From Planctomycetota bacterium (GTDB lineage: Bacteria; Planctomycetota; Phycisphaerae; Sedimentisphaerales; SG8-4), in NCBI GenBank assembly GCA_030607345.1, contig JAUWKC010000147.1:1-5070 (forward strand): a stretch of DNA of 5,070 bases, in the 5' to 3' direction. Positions 1 through 5,070 of the stretch are shown here, piece after piece (within the stretch, counting starts at the first letter, position 1; each line of letters starts with the position of its first letter). Below the pieces are notes generated by a model that worked only from the letters and a program-made list of their open reading frames with translations, was not told the origin of the DNA and ran no database searches. The position numbers and the translations under genes are program-made.

Positions 1-1248
1 CTGATACTGTTGGTTGTGCTCTCGACGCTGGGTTATACTTTAAGTACTCGTGTTGCGGCCCAGCGTCACCGCAACCAGTATATCATAGACTACAGCAGCG
101 CCCGCTATGGTTGTGACTCAGCGGTCAAGTATGCCCTTGCTACATTAGAGGATATTGACCCGCAACTGATTAGCCGACCGAATGAGCCGGATTTTTCCGA
201 CTTATTTTATCTTACTGAGGTGGAGTACCAGGAGCTTTTGGAGCAGTGGGGCCTCGAATCTCAGCTAACAACGCTTGACGGCAGCAAGAGCTTCAAGGGT
301 ATGGTTGATATCGGCAATGTTGATAAGCTTGGCGATATTGATGATGTTAACGACATCAACTCCGATGAAATCGGGATTGCTGGTTTTGGCAGCTATGATT
401 CTCTGACGATTTCCGGGCCTTATGGTCCACCCTGGCCGTTTATAACCGGGCCGGTCGAGTTCGAGGTCGGTTCCGCCAAAATTCGAATTGAAATTGAAGA
501 CGAAAATGCAAAATACCCGCTCGGCTGGGCGCTGCTGAATGACAAGGCCATACAGCGCGAAGTCCAGGCGGGGTTCGAGACTTTCTGCGAAATGACGGGG
601 CTCAATGCCGAACAGATTGATTCACTAAAAAATGAGCTACAGGAAATAGGTAAAATAAAACCGTTCGCACTTGACTTTAAGCCGACAACGAGGACTGTAA
701 AAACGCCGATAACAACAAGAACGGTCAGCAGCAAAAGCCGCACCAGCAAAACTCCCCGGACACGGTTAACCAGAAAAACTGTACCCGTGGCTAAACAAAT
801 TTCCGAACAGACTACACATTTTGCCAAGCTTTTTCACAGCTCGCTGATTGATACTGAAGCCCTTGCAAGACCAACTATAGTCAGCCGAGGCAGAAAGGAA
901 TCAGCTTTGAAATATATGGGAATGTGGGGTTCGATGAAGGTTAATATAAATACGGCCCCTCGGCACGTATTGGAGGCAGCCTTTATTTTCGGCGGCGACG
1001 AAGTCCAAATCGCTGAAGAAATCATTCAGCGAAGACGCATAGAGCCTTTCGCGGATATACAGGAATTGGAAACAGACCTGTTCAGGTATTCCGATTCTAT
1101 CGGCAAATGTGAAAAATATATCACAACTGTCAGCAGGTTTTTTACGATAAAAGTAACTGCGGTAAGCGGAGTGGCAAAGGCATCGACCGTTATAGCGATA
1201 ACGAAAGATGGTGAAAGAGTAAAACGAATTGCCGTAATCAACGGCTAA
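1..1248 (+). CDS. gspK: GspK-like type II secretion minor pseudopilin (5' partial)
   Basis: The reading frame is open from base 1, so the gene begins before the window and the N-terminal prepilin peptide is not visible. The first visible residues (LILLVVLSTLGYTLSTRVAAQ) look like the end of the hydrophobic N-terminal helix of a pseudopilin. Numbering from the TTG at 10, residues 157-170 (KIRIEIEDENAKYP) match the GspK pattern of an acidic 'I-E-D-E-x-x-K' strand. Residues 311-325 (VNINTAPRHVLEAAF), followed by a helix-hairpin-helix-like stretch to about 355, carry the best GspK signature, 'NINTAP..VL'. A beta-rich C-terminus follows. In characterised systems GspK caps the pseudopilus tip with GspI and GspJ. 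Two unusual inserts are present: an Asp-rich segment (99-120) and a Lys/Arg/Thr/Ser-rich segment (224-262). The gene lies directly upstream of gspL- and gspM-like genes, which supports the call. TAA stop at 1246-1248. Confidence 0.8.
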   Translation: MILLVVLSTLGYTLSTRVAAQRHRNQYIIDYSSARYGCDSAVKYALATLEDIDPQLISRPNEPDFSDLFYLTEVEYQELLEQWGLESQLTTLDGSKSFKGMVDIGNVDKLGDIDDVNDINSDEIGIAGFGSYDSLTISGPYGPPWPFITGPVEFEVGSAKIRIEIEDENAKYPLGWALLNDKAIQREVQAGFETFCEMTGLNAEQIDSLKNELQEIGKIKPFALDFKPTTRTVKTPITTRTVSSKSRTSKTPRTRLTRKTVPVAKQISEQTTHFAKLFHSSLIDTEALARPTIVSRGRKESALKYMGMWGSMKVNINTAPRHVLEAAFIFGGDEVQIAEEIIQRRRIEPFADIQELETDLFRYSDSIGKCEKYITTVSRFFTIKVTAVSGVAKASTVIAITKDGERVKRIAVING

Positions 1249-1250
1249 AC

Positions 1251-1292
1251 CGTTGCTCGTCGCCCGTGACCCAAGCTACGAACAACGAATTA
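1251..1292. repeat. Degenerate 7-nt-period inverted repeat between gspK and gspL
   Basis: The gap can be cut into heptamers: CGTTGCT, CGTCGCC, CGTGACC, CAAGCTA, CGAACAA, CGAATTA. The outer parts are inverted copies. CGTTGCTCGT (1251-1260) and ACGAACAACG (1278-1287) pair at 9 of 10 positions around a 17-nt loop. The unit is more degenerate than in the gspL-gspM gap, and the fourth heptamer does not fit well, but layout and position are the same. The element ends right at the likely gspL ribosome-binding site. Confidence 0.5.
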
Positions 1293-1296
1293 GGAG
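1291..1296 (+). promoter_or_regulatory. Ribosome-binding site deciding the gspL start
   Basis: TAGGAG lies 10 nt before the GTG at 1307, in the gspL frame. The upstream in-frame TTG at 1253 has no Shine-Dalgarno-like sequence and would translate the intergenic repeat, so the GTG is preferred. Confidence 0.6.
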
Positions 1297-1306
1297 TTTA
1301 CTGGTA

Positions 1307-2770
1307 GTGGAACCTCAGAACTACTTGGGAATTTACATAAGCAGGGACACGGCGACGGTGGTTTGTCTGGCGCTGATAGGCAGGCACGGAAAGGTTTTGG
1401 GCTGTTTTAGCGTCTCTGTTAAAGAGCAGGAGCAGGCAAGCCCGCAGGTCTTGGCAAGTCTTATTGCCCAGGGTTGTACCGAGAGAAATTTGGGATTTTC
1501 CGAGGTCTCGGTGGCCCTGGATTGTGCAATGTTTATGCAGCATAGCGTACACAGCGAGTTTAACGACCTGAAACAAATCGCTGCAACCGTGAGGTCTGAC
1601 ACAGAAGAGGCCCTTGCGACGGATATAACCAACATTGCGTTAGCTTTCGAAATAACTTCATCCGGCCAGGCCGGCTCGGAATCAACCGTTTTCACTGCAC
1701 AGCGGAAAATATTATCAGAGGTTCTTCTTTCTTTGCAGCAGTATAATCTTGACCCCGTAACCATAGAGCCGGATGTTAATTGTTTGTCGAGATCTATTGC
1801 CGCCAAAGCATCCTCGGCTGAGTCCCAGCAAGCCGGGACTTTATTTGGGATACTTTCTCACCGCAACGGTTATTTGATTGCACCGTCCGTGTCCACCGGT
1901 AGTGGCTCGCAGAAGGCCTCCACAACTCGAACGTTTCTTGTCGGCCCGACACAGGACAGAGGGGCCCTGCTCGCAAGAGAAGTGCTTGTAACCACTGCTC
2001 TGGTTGGAGGTGGCGAGCCGATAAATTGCCTTAAAGTCTTTGACTCTGCCGGGGCAATGGACCATCGGCAGCTTAGCGAAAAGCTGAGCATCAAGACCGA
2101 TGGGGTTGATTGGCTTGCCTCCGAGGCTGAATCGCGAACTACGGCCGATTGTGCCGACGCGGTTGATTTTGCGATTGCATACGGTGCGGCCCTGGCTCAT
2201 TTGGAAAAGGGACGTCACGTAAATTTCCGTGATGATTTCAATCCCTTTCAGGGCAAAAAAATTAAGCTGCAAAAGGCACTGAAGATAGCAGCAATATGCG
2301 TTACTGTTCTACTCATAACGATTGGCCTGCACTATCAAATACAACTATTCAAAGAGAACAAGGTTCGAAGGGCATTAAGCGCGAAATTTGCAAAAGACTA
2401 CTCGGCTGTTATGTTAGTCCCGAAGCCGTCGGACAAAGCCGGTGCTCTCAGAAAGCTCGGAAGCGAAAAAAGGCGGCTCGAAGAAGCAAAAAAAGGCCTG
2501 ATAACTATTAAAGGTGAAAAATCTATATCGTCCAAGCTGACGTTGGTGCTGACAGCGTTTAACAAATGTGCGAAACAGACGAACCTAAATATTAAGTCAG
2601 TTACCTTCACGGCAAGGGACATTATTATAACGGGCGATACCTCCAGCCGGCAAAACACGCAAAAATTTTTCAATGCGGTCAGGAACAACGGGCTGGAGAT
2701 TTTGCGACCAAGTTACGGTTCAAAAGGCGGACGCGACGGTTTCAGTATAACGGTTGTGCCGAAGACATAG
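1307..2770 (+). CDS. gspL: GspL-like type II secretion inner-membrane platform protein (PilM/PilN-like fusion)
   Basis: A 487-residue protein from the GTG at 1307. An in-frame TTG at 1253 would add 18 residues encoded by repeat sequence. Residues 5-298 resemble the actin-like cytoplasmic domain of PilM/GspL, opening with YLGIYISRDTATVVCL and with later segments such as VTIEPDVNCLSRSI (151-164). Residues 305-322 (VNFRDDFNPFQGKKIKLQ) form the juxtamembrane 'N-F/L-R' segment. Residues 325-343 are a single hydrophobic membrane helix. A charged, probably coiled-coil stretch follows (about 377-400), then a small alpha/beta domain (about 405-485) of the ferredoxin-like kind expected in the GspL periplasm. 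In known T2SS, GspL recruits the GspE ATPase and pairs with GspM; it corresponds structurally to PilM plus PilN of type IV pili. The layout fits GspL, but residue-level identity is low, and a type IV pilus-like role cannot be excluded. TAG stop at 2768-2770. Confidence 0.72.
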   Translation: MEPQNYLGIYISRDTATVVCLALIGRHGKVLGCFSVSVKEQEQASPQVLASLIAQGCTERNLGFSEVSVALDCAMFMQHSVHSEFNDLKQIAATVRSDTEEALATDITNIALAFEITSSGQAGSESTVFTAQRKILSEVLLSLQQYNLDPVTIEPDVNCLSRSIAAKASSAESQQAGTLFGILSHRNGYLIAPSVSTGSGSQKASTTRTFLVGPTQDRGALLAREVLVTTALVGGGEPINCLKVFDSAGAMDHRQLSEKLSIKTDGVDWLASEAESRTTADCADAVDFAIAYGAALAHLEKGRHVNFRDDFNPFQGKKIKLQKALKIAAICVTVLLITIGLHYQIQLFKENKVRRALSAKFAKDYSAVMLVPKPSDKAGALRKLGSEKRRLEEAKKGLITIKGEKSISSKLTLVLTAFNKCAKQTNLNIKSVTFTARDIIITGDTSSRQNTQKFFNAVRNNGLEILRPSYGSKGGRDGFSITVVPKT

Positions 2771-2772
2771 TT

Positions 2773-2841
2773 ATCGATACTTGATACCCGATACCAGATG
2801 CTCGTAGAGTATCGAGTATTGAGAATCGAGGACCGAGAACA
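2773..2841. repeat. Heptamer tandem repeat arranged as a long inverted repeat between gspL and gspM
   Basis: The left half reads GATACTT, GATACCC, GATACCA, GATGCTC (2776-2803). After a GTA spacer the right half reads GAGTATC, GAGTATT, GAGAATC, GAGGACC, GAGAACA (2807-2841). The right-hand unit is the reverse complement of the left-hand unit. Arms 2773-2794 and 2809-2830 pair at 17 of 22 positions plus two G-U pairs, with a 14-nt loop. It fills nearly the whole gap and runs up to the gspM start. This is a small non-coding repeat element; what it does is unknown. Confidence 0.85.
2828..2839 (+). promoter_or_regulatory. Possible gspM ribosome-binding site made of repeat units
   Basis: GAGGA (2828-2832) and GAGAA (2835-2839) lie 13 and 6 nt before the ATG at 2846. 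They are the last two heptamers of the inverted repeat. The first three bases of GAGGA belong to the paired right arm, so folding could affect access by the ribosome. This is weak evidence and an inference. Confidence 0.35.
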
Positions 2842-2845
2842 GATT

Positions 2846-3346
2846 ATGAAAGACATATACAAGAATCCGATTTTGTATTACATACTCGTTCCTGCTATCA
2901 TCGGCCTATGGCCGTTATTAGTCTGGGCGATGTACCTACCGGCTGCGGAAAAAAGTGTCGAGGACCAGTTGACCCAGGATAGGAAAGCCGAGGCAATAAT
3001 GATAGAGATTTTAACTCTTGACCCCGGCCGGCGTCAGCTTGCCGATTCTAACAACGTCAGTACCGAGTTTACTTATGATAATGCCGTGGTAAGGATTGCC
3101 GGTTCGTGCAAGATACCGCCGAGCAAGTACAAGCTCAATTCAGGAACACTCCAAACCACCCGCGGCCAGAAAAGCCAAAGTGCCACCGTAAATCTAAAGC
3201 AGATTGACATAGTCAAATTTGCCGAGTTCCTCTCGATGATTCAGCTCCGCTGGGCAAACTTACAGTGCAACCGGGTCAAACTTACCAAAAAACAAGGCCT
3301 GCCCGATATGTGGGACGTGGACATAGAATTCAAGTATTACTATTAA
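2846..3346 (+). CDS. gspM: GspM/PilO-like type II secretion inner-membrane protein
   Basis: A 166-residue protein from the ATG at 2846, close to the usual GspM length of about 160. Residues 1-8 are a short cytoplasmic tail and 9-30 (ILYYILVPAIIGLWPLLVWAMY) one membrane helix. Residues 33-56 form a charged, probably helical stalk. The rest is an alpha/beta domain with a helix at about 119-133 (QIDIVKFAEFLSMIQ) and a last strand, WDVDIEFKYYY, as in the ferredoxin-like folds of GspM and PilO. Recognition rests mainly on size, topology and position after gspL, since this family is poorly conserved; a PilO-type label would be equally defensible. In known T2SS it partners GspL in the inner-membrane platform. 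An in-frame ATG at 2798 lies in the upstream repeat and would add 16 repeat-encoded residues, so I rejected it. TAA stop at 3344-3346. No gspN-like gene follows. Confidence 0.62.
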   Translation: MKDIYKNPILYYILVPAIIGLWPLLVWAMYLPAAEKSVEDQLTQDRKAEAIMIEILTLDPGRRQLADSNNVSTEFTYDNAVVRIAGSCKIPPSKYKLNSGTLQTTRGQKSQSATVNLKQIDIVKFAEFLSMIQLRWANLQCNRVKLTKKQGLPDMWDVDIEFKYYY

Positions 3347-3363
3347 ACCCCCCCTAATTTAAT

Positions 3364-3412
3364 TGTCATCCCCGCGAAACTTGTCCTCGACCCCGATCGG
3401 GGAATGGGGACA
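3364..3412. repeat. REP-like palindromic intergenic element
   Basis: The segment begins TGTCATCCCCGCGAAAC and ends GGGGAATGGGGACA. The outer ends pair (TGTC with GACA, then CCCC with GGGG across a small bulge), and the interior contains the perfect 12-nt palindrome CCCCGATCGGGG (3391-3402). The opening resembles the widespread bacterial intergenic repeat that starts GTCATTCCCGCGAAA; that likeness is from memory. No T-run follows on the + strand, so it is not a standard terminator for the gspKLM operon, although a strong hairpin here could protect the mRNA end. Confidence 0.5.
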
Positions 3413-3429
3413 TTTACCAATTGTCAACC

Positions 3430-3467
3430 AAAAAGGGGCCTATACCGAATCGGTAGGTATAGGCCCC
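3430..3467 (-). terminator. Intrinsic terminator of the minus-strand secreted-protein gene
   Basis: GGGGCCTATACC (3435-3446) and GGTATAGGCCCC (3456-3467) form a perfect 12-bp stem with a 9-nt loop. On the minus strand the stem is followed by TTTTT (complement of 3430-3434), as in a rho-independent terminator. It lies about 57 nt past the stop codon at 3524. On the + strand the stem is followed by GAATTAATG, so termination of the gspKLM transcript here would be less typical. Confidence 0.75.
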
Positions 3468-3498
3468 GAATTAATGCGAATCTGTTGTCCTGTCGTCT

Positions 3499-3518
3499 GT
3501 CGCCGTCAGTCCGGCGAC
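3499..3518. other. Small hairpin just after the minus-strand stop codon
   Basis: GTCGCCG (3499-3505) and CGGCGAC (3512-3518) form a perfect 7-bp stem with a 6-nt loop, starting 5 nt beyond the TAA of the minus-strand gene. There is no T-run on either strand. It may be an accessory 3' structure or chance. Confidence 0.4.
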
Positions 3519-3523
3519 GTCGT

Positions 3524-5070
3524 TTAGTCAATCTTAGAAATCACGATAGCATCCAGCATCGCACCGTCCTCCCTGTAGCCGATCTCCAGGGTATGCGTCC
3601 CGGCAGGCAACGTGAAGAGCACTGTTGCATTTTCATCATCGTCGTCGCTGAAGACATCGTGCCAATACCAGTTGCCTTCATCCGGCAGGCCATTCCACTC
3701 CACCCAGCCACTTGGGTCCAACTCCGTCTCGGTGGGGATGGCAGCTCCCTGGATTCGGACCCAGAAGGAGTTGCTGCCGCCAGGGATATTTATGCGACAA
3801 GTGATCTTGTAGGTGCCACCCGCTACCGTAAAAGTGTAACTCGCGGTACCGGCAGGCGCTGGCGGAGCATCACTGCTGTTACCGACACTCTCATCTGTGC
3901 TGATATACTTACCACCCGATGCGGTGAGGTCATCATAAATCTCCATGGGCGCTGTAATGCCGTCCGCAGTTTCTGCTTCAAGCCATATTCCCACAGGAGG
4001 CCCAGGAACCGACCGATACAGCCGAATGTCGTCAAAGTACAATGTGCCACTGGCACCACTGCCGTCAATCCCAATAGCCAGCTTTGTAACATTCTGCAGG
4101 TCCACGCCAAACAATGCAAGGTCGATATTCCACGGGTGCCACCATGCTTGCGTTATGTCAGCCGCGTCACCGTCATAGACCACCTTGGAGCCGTTGAGCT
4201 TGGCATACATCTGCTCAACAGCATTGTTCGGATCGCCGAGGAAGTGCAGCGCCAATGTCTGAACGCCGGCTTTAGTCCAATCCTGCGGAACAGCAAAAGT
4301 GCGTTCACCCTCTGAATATGCTGCGGTGCCGGTGTTGTCGTAAAAGAACGGCATTGACTGCTCGCCGTCATGAACAATCGCAGTCTCAACATAATGCTCA
4401 CCAGCACCCCAATCCGGAGTGGGATAACCTACTGTGGCGCCGTTTGTCGGGACGCCGTATCCGTTCACCCACGTGAACCATATCTCGTCGGGCGGATAGT
4501 CGTTATAATCCTCGAAACCGTCCACAACAAAGTACTCGTGTGTCGAGAAGTTCCAGATGTCGCCTTGCCACGTTGTGGTGGTCTCGGCCATATTGACTTC
4601 GTTAATCTTCCAGTAGTAAGTCGTGCCTAAATCAAGGGACAAGGGACCATAGCTGGTCTCGGTCACGGTGGTAACAGGCGCATTACCGTCAATCACAACC
4701 TGCTCGTCAGTGCTAAGGTACACATCGTGCGTGTCTGCCTCTCTTCCCGCTCTGAAGCCGATGGTTACATCCACGTCCACATCTGTTGTGCCCGAATCCG
4801 GGCTTGGCTCTCTTGCAAAAACGGGTATGTCGAAGAATCGCACCTCGCTCAGACCATATTGGTCCAGGACGGCTCCCCAGTTGCTATTAGCGGTAATCTT
4901 TACGTACTTTGCTGCCGCGCCGCCAAAATCAACAGTGGTGTTGTATGCATAATCGTCCAAACCAAGCGCCCGGACAAACTCGGCAGTTGTACCCAATGTC
5001 GTATAGTCGGTGCCGTTGGTCGAATACTCGATAGTAACGTCCTTGAGCCCAAAACCGAGAACAGACTCCA
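3524..5070 (-). CDS. Multi-domain secreted carbohydrate-binding protein, C-terminal part (5' partial)
   Basis: The minus-strand frame is open to the window edge. The TTG at 4996 is not the true start, because translation upstream of it continues as ESVLGFGLKDVTIEYSTNGTDYTTL, typical F5/8-type-C (discoidin-like) sequence. Residues are numbered from that TTG. The discoidin-like domain ends near residue 58 (KYVKITANSNWG, LSEVRFFDIPV). Residues 62-152 are a fibronectin-III-like segment (DVDVTIGFRAGREADTHDVY, TTYYWKINEVN). Residues 155-329 are a beta-rich domain beginning EYFVVDGFEDYNDYP and ending GTLYFDDIRLYR. After a PGPP linker, residues 337-490 look like a CBM6/35-type domain (IWLEAE, SYTFTVAGGTYKITCRI, REDGAMLDAIVIS). 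No catalytic motif, membrane anchor or sorting signal is seen at the C-terminus; any enzyme domain or signal peptide would lie outside the window. It is probably exported and glycan-binding. It is convergent with the secretion genes and ends in its own terminator. Confidence 0.8.
   Translation of the reverse strand, partial: ESVLGFGLKDVTIEYSTNGTDYTTLGTTAEFVRALGLDDYAYNTTVDFGGAAAKYVKITANSNWGAVLDQYGLSEVRFFDIPVFAREPSPDSGTTDVDVDVTIGFRAGREADTHDVYLSTDEQVVIDGNAPVTTVTETSYGPLSLDLGTTYYWKINEVNMAETTTTWQGDIWNFSTHEYFVVDGFEDYNDYPPDEIWFTWVNGYGVPTNGATVGYPTPDWGAGEHYVETAIVHDGEQSMPFFYDNTGTAAYSEGERTFAVPQDWTKAGVQTLALHFLGDPNNAVEQMYAKLNGSKVVYDGDAADITQAWWHPWNIDLALFGVDLQNVTKLAIGIDGSGASGTLYFDDIRLYRSVPGPPVGIWLEAETADGITAPMEIYDDLTASGGKYISTDESVGNSSDAPPAPAGTASYTFTVAGGTYKITCRINIPGGSNSFWVRIQGAAIPTETELDPSGWVEWNGLPDEGNWYWHDVFSDDDDENATVLFTLPAGTHTLEIGYREDGAMLDAIVISKID

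Noticed and set aside
420..827. Minus-strand open frame of 135 codons opposite gspK
   Set aside because: It is antisense to the basic Thr-rich insert and conserved GspK segments; its hydrophobic Val/Leu-rich stretch is the complement of the Lys/Arg/Thr codons.
1662..1674. Palindrome CCGGCC-A-GGCCGG inside gspL
   Set aside because: A one-base centre is too tight for a hairpin, and the sequence encodes ordinary residues of the actin-like domain; probably chance or a restriction-type site.
2069..2086. Hairpin CAGCTT/AAGCTG inside gspL
   Set aside because: A 6-bp stem within conserved coding sequence, not near a start or stop; expected by chance.
1333..2272. Several overlapping minus-strand open frames opposite gspL
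   Set aside because: They overlap one another and lack domain signatures, while the + strand frame gives a continuous GspL-like protein with a membrane helix in the expected place.
2773..2841. CRISPR array
   Set aside because: The units are 7 nt, contiguous, without unique spacers, and in two opposite orientations.
3404..4315. A 303-codon + strand open frame opposite the secreted-protein gene
   Set aside because: Its translation is rich in Arg, Cys and Ser with no recognisable domain, it starts inside the intergenic palindrome, and it runs over the terminator hairpin. The minus-strand frame has clear discoidin-like and CBM-like motifs.
4994..4996. TTG as the start of the minus-strand protein
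   Set aside because: The frame continues upstream to the window edge with typical discoidin-domain sequence, so the protein is truncated by the window.

Overview
The window most likely comes from a planctomycete of the Phycisphaerae/Sedimentisphaerales type, probably an environmental genome. This is an inference. It rests on the secreted multi-domain protein at the right end, whose motifs (GREADTHDVY, TTYYWKINEV, VVDGFEDYND) I recall as typical of large planctomycete surface proteins, on divergent type II secretion genes, and on heptamer-periodic intergenic repeats. No rRNA or other phylogenetic marker is present.

Left part (1-3346, + strand): three co-directional genes form the K-L-M end of a type II secretion system (T2SS) operon. 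The first is a GspK-like minor pseudopilin, cut at its N-terminus by the window edge. The second is a GspL-like protein with an actin-like cytoplasmic domain, one membrane helix and a periplasmic domain. The third is a short GspM/PilO-like protein with one membrane helix. In known systems GspL and GspM form the inner-membrane platform that links the GspE ATPase to the pseudopilus, and GspK caps the pseudopilus tip, so these products should act in one machine. Both gaps between the genes (about 58 and 75 nt) hold repeats with a 7-nt period arranged as inverted halves. I place the starts of gspL and gspM after these repeats, at 1307 (GTG) and 2846 (ATG).

Middle (3347-3523): an intergenic region between convergent genes. 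It holds a REP-like palindromic segment, a perfect 12-bp-stem terminator oriented for the minus-strand gene, and a small hairpin just after that gene's stop codon.

Right part (3524-5070, - strand): the C-terminal 514 or so residues of a large, probably exported protein. It has the end of an F5/8-type-C (discoidin-like) domain, a fibronectin-III-like segment, an uncharacterised beta-rich domain and a C-terminal CBM6/35-like carbohydrate-binding domain. Its 5' end lies outside the window. It could be a cargo of the neighbouring secretion system, but only proximity suggests this.

I did not find a clearly new multi-gene system. The most unusual structure is the pair of heptamer-periodic inverted repeats placed just before gspL and gspM.
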